6,714 nt of DNA from Candidatus Latescibacterota bacterium (GTDB taxonomy: Bacteria; Latescibacterota; UBA2968; GCA-2709665). Made by a program: the position numbers and the translations under genes. Location: positions 1-6,714 of the forward strand of contig JASLMQ010000608.1 in the NCBI GenBank assembly GCA_030746455.1, in the 5' to 3' direction. Below the pieces are notes generated by a model. That model searched no databases, was not told where the DNA came from, and worked only from the letters and a program-made list of their open reading frames with translations. Positions within the stretch are counted from its first letter, which is position 1. Each line of letters opens with the position of its first letter. Positions 1 to 5,677 of this stretch are shown piece after piece.

Positions 1-504
1 GCTCGTGAACTTGAGCCCGGCCACCCCGTCGATGGCCAGCAGCTGGTCGACCTCACCCGGAGTGAACTCGCGGTTGGTCACCACGGGGATGTAGTAGACG
101 AACAGCGGGATCTCGGCCGCTCCGGCCACCGACGTGTAAAACGCAACGATGTCCTGAAACCGGTAGCGCTGTACGTATGGGGGCAGGCTGGAGATGCCGT
201 CCGCGCCGGAATCGGACGCATGCCGGGCCAGCTCCACGGCGTCCCGTTCGGCCGGAGCACCGACGTGGACCACCACCTTGCCACGGCCCTCCGACATTCG
301 GACCGCCACCTCGGTGGCCAGCTTCCGGTCCTCTACGGTCATCACGTAGCCTTCGCCCGTGTTACCGCAGACATACAGTCCGTTCACATCGGCTTCATAC
401 ACCCTGTCGATCAGCTTTTCGAATGCCGCCACAGAGAACCCGCCCTCCGAATCCCGTGGACTCACCGCAGCTGGATAGACTCCCTCGAACCCCTCCAGTA
501 GCAT
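1..504 (-). CDS. DHDPS/N-acetylneuraminate lyase family protein (partial, 3' end cut by window edge)
   Basis: This is a class I (Schiff-base) lyase of the dihydrodipicolinate synthase / N-acetylneuraminate lyase superfamily, a cytoplasmic TIM-barrel enzyme that makes or breaks a bond to pyruvate. The first 168 residues are visible. They hold the N-terminal 'FEGVYPAAVSP' strand, the substrate/pyruvate loop 'GNTGEG' near residues 47-52, a 'FVYYIP' strand with Tyr137, and 'GLKFTS' with the Schiff-base Lys165. Those two positions equal Tyr137 and Lys165 of E. coli NanA (family knowledge). The YYxP and GLKFT wording is more like NanA than DapA. The family is usually about 300 residues, so roughly 130 are missing. 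The ATG at 504 is chosen because GGAGGGG (511-517) lies 6 nt upstream; the ATG at 519 has no such site. It diverges from the transporter operon. Substrate unknown: other family members are keto-deoxy-sugar aldolases, dehydratases or hydroxyproline-pathway deaminases. Confidence 0.88.
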   Translation of the reverse strand, partial: MLLEGFEGVYPAAVSPRDSEGGFSVAAFEKLIDRVYEADVNGLYVCGNTGEGYVMTVEDRKLATEVAVRMSEGRGKVVVHVGAPAERDAVELARHASDSGADGISSLPPYVQRYRFQDIVAFYTSVAGAAEIPLFVYYIPVVTNREFTPGEVDQLLAIDGVAGLKFTS

Positions 505-564
505 CTCCGACCCCTCCATTGAGCGTTCGCATCAGGCGTGACCCGTCCGAGCCAAGCAGCGAAC

Positions 565-593
565 AATATGGACCGGCCCACCGCCAAAGTCAA
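565..593 (-). promoter_or_regulatory. Putative sigma70-like promoter for the lyase gene
   Basis: On the minus strand, TTGACT (588-593, 5/6 to the -35 consensus) is followed after 17 nt by CATATT (565-570, 4/6 to the -10 consensus). This would start transcription near 558, giving a leader of about 54 nt before the ATG at 504. Spacing and position fit well, but the -10 is weak and this is a pattern match only. Confidence 0.45.
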
Positions 594-606
594 GCCCCGC
601 CTGGGG

Positions 607-640
607 TCTGTGCGGATCCCCGCCCTTGCCTTCGCACAGA
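607..640. promoter_or_regulatory. Operator-like inverted repeat over the -35 of the transporter operon
   Basis: TCTGTGCGGA (607-616) and TTCGCACAGA (631-640) are inverted copies with 9 of 10 positions matching. They are separated by 14 nt, so their centres are 24 bp apart. The right arm overlaps the last base of the proposed -35 box (626-631) and lies in its spacer, and the pair sits between the two divergent promoters. This placement is what a repressor or dual regulator site would show. No regulator gene is visible in the window, so the binding protein is unknown. Confidence 0.4.
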
Positions 641-654
641 GGGCTCGGTATATT
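626..654 (+). promoter_or_regulatory. Putative sigma70-like promoter for the transporter-iorA operon
   Basis: TTGCCT (626-631, 4/6 to consensus) and TATATT (649-654, 5/6) are separated by exactly 17 nt. Transcription would start near 661 and give a leader of about 73 nt before the ATG at 734. The AT-rich -10 stands out in otherwise GC-rich DNA. Confidence 0.5.
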
Positions 655-733
655 GGCGGCGCCTCGGAGCCCGGCGCCCAGCACCGTCCAGCCGCTCCGG
701 CACGCCACGCCGGTTTCGCCCCCGGGAGCTCCT

Positions 734-2110
734 ATGCCCTCAGCCAAAGTGATTGGCCTTGTCCTCGGGATTCTTCTCCCGCTTGTCGCGCTCTTGATCC
801 CGGGGGAGCTCGACGTCCCGTCCCGCCTCGCACTGGCCGTTTGCGCCCTCACCGTGGTCTTCTGGACCTTCGAGCCCGTACCCATCGAGTACACCTCGAT
901 CCTCACGCTCCTGCTGTTCCCGATCCTGGGCATCATGTCGTTCGAGACGACCTTCCACGCCTTCTCTGGCAAGGCCGTCTGGCTCATATTCTCCGGGATG
1001 GCCCTGAGCCTCACCATCTCCGAGACCCCGCTGGGCCCCCGCCTGGCCCGTCTCGTCCTCGGCCGAATCGGAAGCTACGGCAGGCTGGTGCTCAGCCTCC
1101 ATCTCCTTGGCATCGTCCTCGCCATCCTCATCCCATCGGGTGTGGTCCGGATCCTCATCCTGATGCCCATGCTCGTCAGCCTGCTGAAGGCCATCGGAGA
1201 GGCACCCGGCTCGCGGGTCAGCGCGGCCCTCATTCTGTCGCTCGCCTGCTCCACCTACTACGGCGGCACGGGCATCCTCACCGCATCGGTACCCAATCTC
1301 GTGGTGTTCGGGGCCATGGAGGCCCGGGACATCACCTTCTACTGGGGCGAATGGGCCCTTTACATGCTCCCCGTGATCGGCCTGGTTCGGACAGGATGCT
1401 GCTATCTGCTGGTCCGCCTTCTGCTGCGTGTCCCTCAGGAGCGGTCCCCGACGGCGCCGCCCGCCGAGGACGCATCGATCCCCGCGCGGATCTCGCCGCC
1501 CGAGCGAAAGGCCGTTGGCATCCTGCTGCTGGGCATCCTGCTCTGGGCAACGGATGCGCTCCACGGCATCCATCCAGCCTACGTAGGCCTGCTCCTGGTC
1601 CTCCTGTGCTACCTTCCGGGATGGGGCCCTCTCGCGCCTGGGCACCTTCGCAAGATCAACTTCCCGATCCTCATCTACGTGGCCGCGGCCTTCGCCATGG
1701 GTTACGCCATGGAGGACACGGGCCTGAACGACCGGATGGGGAGGTTCCTCACCGGATGGCTAGACCTTTCGGACAGCCACGCCCTGGCCAAGCTGGGGGC
1801 GGTGACCTACCTGCTGGTTCCAGCCGACTTCCTGGCCGACACCGCCGCCATCGCCGCCATCCTCACGCCCCTCCTGCTCGACTTCGGAGCCGACATCGGT
1901 CTGGCCGCGATCCCCACGGCACTGAGCGTGGCCATCGGGACCAGCCTCGTCTTCATCCCCTACCAGTCGGCGCCCTTCATGCTCGCCTACAGCTTCCGCT
2001 ACGTCCGGATGGGGCAGTTCATCCTGCTGATGTCACTCATATCACTCATCACACTCATCATACTGGTACCGCTGAACCTGCTCTACTGGCGTCTCATCGG
2101 ATTCGTCTAG
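734..2110 (+). CDS. DASS (SLC13/CitT-like) carboxylate or anion transporter
   Basis: This is a 458-residue integral inner-membrane protein of the divalent anion:sodium symporter family, which moves di- or tricarboxylates or sulfate. Visible landmarks are 'SGKAVWLIFSGMALSLTISE' (78-97), 'YYGGTGILTASVPNLVVFG' (175-193), a hydrophilic central loop (about 232-258), and a second half with 'LADTAAIAAILTPLLLDFG' (367-385) and 'PTALSVAIGTSLVFIPY' (394-410). The two halves are the family's inverted repeat; about 11-12 hydrophobic segments can be counted. The family's SNT sodium motifs are degenerate: Ser-Gly-Val at 135-137 in the first half and Ala-Asp-Thr at 368-370 in the second. The start at 734 is preceded by GGGAG (724-728) with a 5-nt gap; an in-frame ATG at 626 lies inside the proposed promoter and is rejected. 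The iorA-like gene follows after 40 bp. Substrate and coupling ion are not determined by sequence. Confidence 0.88.
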   Translation: MPSAKVIGLVLGILLPLVALLIPGELDVPSRLALAVCALTVVFWTFEPVPIEYTSILTLLLFPILGIMSFETTFHAFSGKAVWLIFSGMALSLTISETPLGPRLARLVLGRIGSYGRLVLSLHLLGIVLAILIPSGVVRILILMPMLVSLLKAIGEAPGSRVSAALILSLACSTYYGGTGILTASVPNLVVFGAMEARDITFYWGEWALYMLPVIGLVRTGCCYLLVRLLLRVPQERSPTAPPAEDASIPARISPPERKAVGILLLGILLWATDALHGIHPAYVGLLLVLLCYLPGWGPLAPGHLRKINFPILIYVAAAFAMGYAMEDTGLNDRMGRFLTGWLDLSDSHALAKLGAVTYLLVPADFLADTAAIAAILTPLLLDFGADIGLAAIPTALSVAIGTSLVFIPYQSAPFMLAYSFRYVRMGQFILLMSLISLITLIILVPLNLLYWRLIGFV

Positions 2111-2150
2111 GGCAGCCCTGTCGGTACCGGGATGGATACGGGAGAAGCAG

Positions 2151-3761
2151 ATGACCGTCGAGGAGGCAAACGGGGACCGCGGCCTGGCGTGGGGCGCGTT
2201 GGAGGCAGGCGTCAGCGTGGTCACCGGCTACCCGGGTTCCCCCGGGACGGGGATCTTCGAGGTGCTGGCCGAGGCCGCCGACCGGTACGGGCACGCCGCT
2301 GAGTGGTGTCTCAACGAGAAGATCGCCCTGGATGTGGCCGCGGGGGCGTCTCAGGGGGGCCGCCGTGCCATCGTGTGCATGAAGAGCGTGGGGATCAACG
2401 TGGCCCTCGACACCCTTATGGTGCTCAACATGACCGGCGTTCACGGCGGCCTGGTCATCCTGATGGGTGACGACCCGGGTGCGTGGGGATCCCAGAACGA
2501 GCAGGACACCCGCCCGCTCGGCCCGTTGTCCGAGCTGCCGATGCTGGAGCCGTCCACACCCCTGGAGGGCCGCCGGATGGTGCGCTGGGCCTTCGACCTG
2601 TCGGAGGAGCTCCGAACCGTTGTCATCATCCGCATCACGAGGAGCTTTTGCGCACACCGGCAGGCGCAGGACCCGCCTCCCGCCCCGGACGAGAGGCCGT
2701 CGATGGCCCCGGACAGGGAACCCGGGCGATGGATTTCCTCCCTGTCCAATACAGTGCCCAACCACCGACGTCTGCACCAGACCCTCGAGGAGGTCCGCAC
2801 CCGCTTCGAGGCCGCCCCGTTCAGCGAGGTGCACGGATCGGGCCGCCTGGGCCTGCTCGCCGGCGGCTTCGCGGCGACCAAGCTGTCCGAGGCGCTGGCC
2901 GGCGCGGATGCCTCGGCCCTGACCGTCCTGCGGCTGGGCACCCTCTACCCCCTGCCCGGTGAGCGGATCGGCCGGTTTCTCGAGGGGTGTGACGAGGTCG
3001 TGGTCTTCGAGGAGGTCGATCCCTACCTCGAGGACGCGATCAAGGCCATCGGCTACGACAGGGGGACAACGCCCCGCATCCGGGGAAAGCGCTCGGGGGA
3101 CGTCAACTGGGAGGGGGAGCTCTTTCGGTGGCACATCCAGGCGGCCCTGGACGCCCATCTGCCCGGATTCGAGCCGTCGCGTCGCTACACGGAGGCCGAT
3201 TGGGCCCAGGAGAAGCCTTATCGCGTGTCGCATTGCGCGGGCTGCCCCTACGCGCGGATCCTGACGGTGCTTCGCGAAGAGGCGAACGCCCTGGGCTTGA
3301 ACCCCTTCCTGGCAGCGGACCCCGGGTGCGTGGTGGTGGCCGCCGATCAGCTGGATACCAAGCTGTGCATGGGATCCTCGCTCGGCGTAGCTAGGGGGCT
3401 GGAGCTGGCCGGAGTCCCCGAGCGTCCTGTGGCCATCATCGGGGACTCGTCCTTCTACCACAGCAGCATCAACGCGCTCATCCACGCCAGGACGACCGGG
3501 GCGCACCTGCTTCTGGTCGTTCTGGACAACGGAGGGGCGATGACGACCGGGGGGCAGGGAACCCCGGACCGCGCGCCTTCCGCGGATGCCGGCCCGGTGG
3601 CCGGTATCCGGGACCTGGCTGCCGCCTGCGGCGTCTCTTCGATCTGGACGGTGGACGATGAGGATGCAGAGCCTCAGATGCGGTCCACGTTCCGCAAGGC
3701 ACTGGGGGACGGGGGGTTGGGGATGCTGCTCGTGCGCAAGTCTTGCAGGCCCGCTGGGTGA
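2151..3761 (+). CDS. iorA: Indolepyruvate:ferredoxin oxidoreductase alpha-like subunit, lacking the ferredoxin domain
   Basis: This is a 536-residue thiamine diphosphate enzyme of the 2-oxoacid:ferredoxin oxidoreductase superfamily. IorA with IorB oxidatively decarboxylates aryl-pyruvates to acyl-CoA and reduces ferredoxin. The N-terminal PYR-type domain (about 10-175) has 'GYPGSPGTG' (26-34) and 'EWCLNEKIALDVAAGAS' (51-67), with Glu56 the likely cofactor-activating residue. A middle domain (about 230-335) carries 'RLGTLYPLPGE' (261-271). The C-terminal ThDP-binding domain (about 360-530) carries 'HCAGCPYAR' (361-369), 'DTKLCMGSS' (402-410), 'GDSS' (431-434) and 'DNGGAMTTGGQ' (459-469), the family's GDS...DN metal/diphosphate motif. 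Typical IorA proteins continue for about 50-80 residues with two 4Fe-4S motifs. This one stops at 'VRKSCRPAG', and the terminator starts 36 bp later, so the ferredoxin part is absent rather than frameshifted. The start has GGAG (2141-2144) 6 nt upstream. No iorB is visible. True substrate may be another 2-oxoacid. Confidence 0.87.
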   Translation: MTVEEANGDRGLAWGALEAGVSVVTGYPGSPGTGIFEVLAEAADRYGHAAEWCLNEKIALDVAAGASQGGRRAIVCMKSVGINVALDTLMVLNMTGVHGGLVILMGDDPGAWGSQNEQDTRPLGPLSELPMLEPSTPLEGRRMVRWAFDLSEELRTVVIIRITRSFCAHRQAQDPPPAPDERPSMAPDREPGRWISSLSNTVPNHRRLHQTLEEVRTRFEAAPFSEVHGSGRLGLLAGGFAATKLSEALAGADASALTVLRLGTLYPLPGERIGRFLEGCDEVVVFEEVDPYLEDAIKAIGYDRGTTPRIRGKRSGDVNWEGELFRWHIQAALDAHLPGFEPSRRYTEADWAQEKPYRVSHCAGCPYARILTVLREEANALGLNPFLAADPGCVVVAADQLDTKLCMGSSLGVARGLELAGVPERPVAIIGDSSFYHSSINALIHARTTGAHLLLVVLDNGGAMTTGGQGTPDRAPSADAGPVAGIRDLAAACGVSSIWTVDDEDAEPQMRSTFRKALGDGGLGMLLVRKSCRPAG

Positions 3762-3797
3762 GACACGGAAGTACGGACCTGCTCTTCCCCGAGATAA

Positions 3798-3839
3798 GAC
3801 AAAGCCCCACCGGGTCGCGGAACCCGAGGGGGCTTTGTC
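3798..3839. terminator. Strong stem-loop terminator shared by convergent genes
   Basis: The arms 3798-3815 and 3822-3839 pair over 18 positions with two internal mismatches around a 6-nt loop. The outer stem is GACAAAGCCCC with GGGGGCTTTGTC, giving the familiar 'AAAGCCCC...GGGGCTTT' form that can act on either strand. It lies 36 bp after the iorA-like stop and about 150 bp beyond the stop of the minus-strand lipoprotein gene. There is no long U tract outside the stem; on the minus strand the tail reads TTTGTCTTATC. Confidence 0.8.
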
Positions 3840-3987
3840 GAAGCAAGTGATACCGCTTGGTCAATGACTATATCGGCAGACGAAGGGGCTCTCTTGAGTC
3901 AAAATTGTCCAGCGAGAGAAGGAAAAAACCGCTTGGGCAGGGCGTCACAGCGTCTTGTTGCTGTCCCACCGCGCCGGCAACCCGGTT
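3840..3987. other. Convergent intergenic remainder, no gene seen
   Basis: No convincing reading frame or RNA gene is seen here. A run of six A at 3923-3928 would read as U6 on the minus strand. The only hairpin just ahead of it has a 5-bp stem (ACAGC/GCTGT), too far from the run and too weak to call a second terminator for the lipoprotein gene. Confidence 0.4.
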
Positions 3988-4575
3988 CTAGCGCGTGAAT
4001 CTGATGCTGGAGGCGATCTGAAGGAACTCCTCCTGCGGGAAGTAGGACGAGATTCCGGTTCCGATCATCACATAGACCTTGCGGTCGCGAACCACCACCG
4101 CGACCAGGTATTTGATCAGAAACCCCCTGCTGGTCCTCGTGTCGAACGTCCACGCCGCTCCCTCCGCACCCTCCACCGCGATCTCCAGCTGGTCCTGCTC
4201 CACGTAGCCGGAACGACCGGCCTTGAGCTCCTCCTCCACGTACTCGGCATAGTCGGCCAACGCCATATCGCTGGGCAGGGCCGTGGGCGTGATGAGGAAC
4301 CGCGGCCGATAGTTGCTGCCCGAACGGGCGCTTTTCCGCATCTCCACCTCCACCCTCGGTAGGCCGTTCGGCTCCCGGACCTGATAGAGGATCTTAGCGT
4401 TCCAGCTCCACGTGGAATCGTCGGGTGCGGTCACGGAGAATCCCCATGCCTCGTTCTCGTACACGCGTCGGCCAGTCGCCGTGGCAGAGGAGGAATCGGT
4501 CGGGATGGGGCCGCAGGCGGGCAAGACGGCCGGAGCGAAAAGAAGAAGGGCAGCATATCGCCAGATAGGTCGCAT
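3988..4575 (-). CDS. Small lipoprotein with PsbP/DcrB-like domain
   Basis: This is a 195-residue predicted lipoprotein of unknown function. It begins with a short basic n-region (MRPIWR), a hydrophobic stretch (7-18) and a lipobox L-P-A-C with Cys21 as the lipidation site, followed by a Ser/Thr-rich linker (about 25-36). The rest (39-195) starts 'YENEAWGFSVTAPD' and ends 'ILQIASSIRF'-like, here 'FLQIASSIRFTR'. That beginning and ending are typical of the PsbP/Mog1/DcrB-type alpha-beta fold found in many bacterial lipoproteins; this assignment is by resemblance. Signal peptidase II, not the neighbouring type I peptidases, would process it. The start at 4575 has GGGGAA (4582-4587) 6 nt upstream, and its own promoter lies at 4630-4658. 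It is the last gene of the minus-strand block, 115 bp after lepB copy 1. Confidence 0.75.
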   Translation of the reverse strand: MRPIWRYAALLLFAPAVLPACGPIPTDSSSATATGRRVYENEAWGFSVTAPDDSTWSWNAKILYQVREPNGLPRVEVEMRKSARSGSNYRPRFLITPTALPSDMALADYAEYVEEELKAGRSGYVEQDQLEIAVEGAEGAAWTFDTRTSRGFLIKYLVAVVVRDRKVYVMIGTGISSYFPQEEFLQIASSIRFTR

Positions 4576-4629
4576 GGGCGGTTCCCCGGGCAGATTGGGC
4601 GGTCGGGCAACTAGTTCGGATTGGATACA

Positions 4630-4658
4630 ATGATACCCAATCGACCTGATGTCATCAA
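4630..4658 (-). promoter_or_regulatory. Putative sigma70-like promoter for the lipoprotein gene
   Basis: On the minus strand, TTGATG (4653-4658, 4/6) and TATCAT (4630-4635, 5/6) are separated by exactly 17 nt in an AT-richer patch. Transcription would start near 4623, about 48 nt before the ATG at 4575. It suggests the lipoprotein can be expressed independently of the upstream signal peptidase genes. Confidence 0.5.
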
Positions 4659-4660
4659 TA

Positions 4661-4685
4661 CCCGATCGGCACCCCGCCGATGGGG
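4661..4685 (-). terminator. Possible weak hairpin terminator after lepB copy 1
   Basis: CCCGATCGGC (4661-4670) can pair with GCCGATGGGG (4676-4685) around a 5-nt loop, with nine pairs and one mismatch. It begins 6 bp beyond the lepB stop and ends just before the -35 of the lipoprotein promoter. No U tract follows on the minus strand, so it may only slow or stabilise the transcript. Confidence 0.3.
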
Positions 4686-4690
4686 ATCGA

Positions 4691-5368
4691 TCAGTCCACC
4701 GTGCCCAGCCTACCCCAGCGGATCTTTCGGATCGGGTTCCAGAGGGGCGCGGTACCGTCCACCGAGAAGTAGATCAACAGGGGGTGTGCCTTGATCTTTC
4801 CCAATGGAACGGGACCCCAGAAGCGGCTGTCCGAGCTGTTGTCCCGGTTGTCGCCCATCACGAAGATGTGTCCCGGAGGCACGGCCTGGGGGCCGAAGTT
4901 GTCCCGCGCGCTGAGCCGGCGGGGAAGAGCGTGAGGGTTGGTACGCTTTACGCCCGGAGGGTCCTCGAACGGCTGGCCGTCGACGATGAGTGCCTTGTTC
5001 CTGATCTCGACCGTCTGTCCCTCGACAGCGATGCACCGCTTGATGAAGTCGCGAGACGGGTCCGACGGGAACTCGAAGATCACCAGGTCGCCCGGTTCGG
5101 GATTGCGATATCCGGGCATCTCGAACGAGGGGAGCTTCACGTTGAGCAGGGGAAGCCGGTCCGGGATCTGGGTGCCGAACGTCAGCTTGAGCCCCAGAAC
5201 GTAGTCCCCCTCCAGCAGCGTGTCTTCCATCGATCCCGAGGGGATATGGTATGCCTGAACCAGCGTCGAGCGAATCCCCACCGCCAAGACGATCGCGAAG
5301 AGGATCGACTTGGTGTATTCCAGGGCGATCTGCATGCCCGTTGATCCCTGCATTCTGCCCTTGGCCAT
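4691..5368 (-). CDS. lepB: Signal peptidase I, copy 1
   Basis: This type I signal peptidase (S26 family) cuts signal peptides from exported proteins at the outer face of the inner membrane. It has 225 residues. A single N-terminal membrane segment spans about 20-38. Box B 'IPSGSMEDTLLEGDY' (42-56) contains nucleophile Ser46. Box D 'RDFIKRCIAVEGQ' (106-118) contains general-base Lys110. Box E 'GDNRDNSSDSRFWGPV' (172-187) completes the active site. The Ser/Lys dyad is intact, so it should be active. The start at 5368 is supported by AGGAG (5375-5379) 6 nt upstream. It lies downstream of a paralogue of identical length, about 74% identical over residues 20-225 by hand count, while residues 1-19 differ. 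Genomes often carry one lepB; here two stand in tandem. Confidence 0.95.
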   Translation of the reverse strand: MAKGRMQGSTGMQIALEYTKSILFAIVLAVGIRSTLVQAYHIPSGSMEDTLLEGDYVLGLKLTFGTQIPDRLPLLNVKLPSFEMPGYRNPEPGDLVIFEFPSDPSRDFIKRCIAVEGQTVEIRNKALIVDGQPFEDPPGVKRTNPHALPRRLSARDNFGPQAVPPGHIFVMGDNRDNSSDSRFWGPVPLGKIKAHPLLIYFSVDGTAPLWNPIRKIRWGRLGTVD

Positions 5369-5401
5369 CGTCAGCTCCTAACCTCGAAACGTCAGAACCT
5401 T

Positions 5402-5430
5402 ACCACCGATGAACACGGATAGACACCGAT
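5402..5430 (+). repeat. Left arm of 29-bp inverted repeat
   Basis: The arm starts ACCACCGATGAACACGGAT and matches the reverse complement of 5629-5657 at 24 of 29 positions. Within it a unit of about 10 bp recurs (GATGAACACG, GATAGACACC, GAT). It belongs by look to the 'accacagatgaacacagatg' class of short repeats scattered through many bacterial genomes (general knowledge, not checked). Confidence 0.7.
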
Positions 5431-5628
5431 TGAGATCATGAGGCCCCCAGACTCCGAGGCCTAGATGAGATCCGTGGTAGGCTCACCGACGGTGGATTCA
5501 AACGAACCCTCACCTCACCTGCGGTGGGGCCTCACCCGTGGGTATTGACCATTCCGAACTGCTCGCCCCCGTCCCACTGCGCACAAGCTTCGTCTCGGCC
5601 CGCAATCGCCGGGCTCGGACGCCCCTTC

Positions 5629-5657
5629 ATCAGTGTCCATCTGTGTCCATCTGTGGT
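5629..5657 (-). repeat. Right arm of 29-bp inverted repeat
   Basis: On the plus strand this arm contains CAGTGTCCAT followed by CTGTGTCCAT and CTGTGGT, again a ~10-bp tandem unit. Read on the minus strand it matches the left arm at 24 of 29 positions, with all five differences being single-base substitutions and no gaps. It lies 20 bp beyond the stop codon of lepB copy 2. Confidence 0.7.
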
Positions 5658-5677
5658 TTCGCTTTGTGTTATTGGGG

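Larger units (their letters stand above)
5369..5677. other. 309-bp spacer between the two lepB copies, largely occupied by an inverted-repeat-bounded segment
   Basis: No believable gene is present. The segment 5402-5657 (256 bp) is bounded by imperfect 29-bp inverted repeats. Its interior (5431-5628) contains only short palindromes such as CACCGACGGTG near 5487 and a CCTCACC-rich stretch near 5510-5540. No convincing promoter for lepB copy 1 was found on the minus strand, so read-through from copy 2 or an unusual promoter is likely. The outer 33 bp next to lepB copy 1 hold its ribosome binding site. Confidence 0.6.

Noticed and set aside
519..519. Upstream ATG as the start of the lyase gene
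   Set aside because: It lacks a ribosome binding site and would use up the GGAGGGG that fits the ATG at 504; starting at 504 also places the catalytic residues at the usual family positions.
538..2154. A 538-codon plus-strand frame overlapping the transporter
   Set aside because: The product is Pro/Arg/His-rich with no membrane pattern, while the other frame encodes a clear 12-segment-type transporter with family motifs.
2094..3506. A 470-codon open frame on the minus strand opposite the iorA-like gene
   Set aside because: Its product has no recognisable domain and is rich in Arg, Gly and His, as expected from antisense reading of GC-rich coding DNA; the plus strand encodes a full ThDP enzyme there.
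3741..3800. Frameshifted ferredoxin domain downstream of the iorA-like gene
   Set aside because: No CxxCxxC pattern appears in any frame in the short stretch before the terminator.
3923..3928. A6 run as a terminator U-tract for the lipoprotein gene
   Set aside because: No adequate stem lies directly before it on the minus strand; the strong stem at 3798-3839 explains termination better.
3852..3937. Direct repeat ACCGCTTGG at 3852-3860 and 3929-3937
   Set aside because: Nine bases repeated once within 80 bp is weak, and there is no third copy or element boundary.
5402..5657. CRISPR array
   Set aside because: The repeats are two inverted arms with an internal 10-bp period, not direct repeats with unique spacers, and no cas gene is present.
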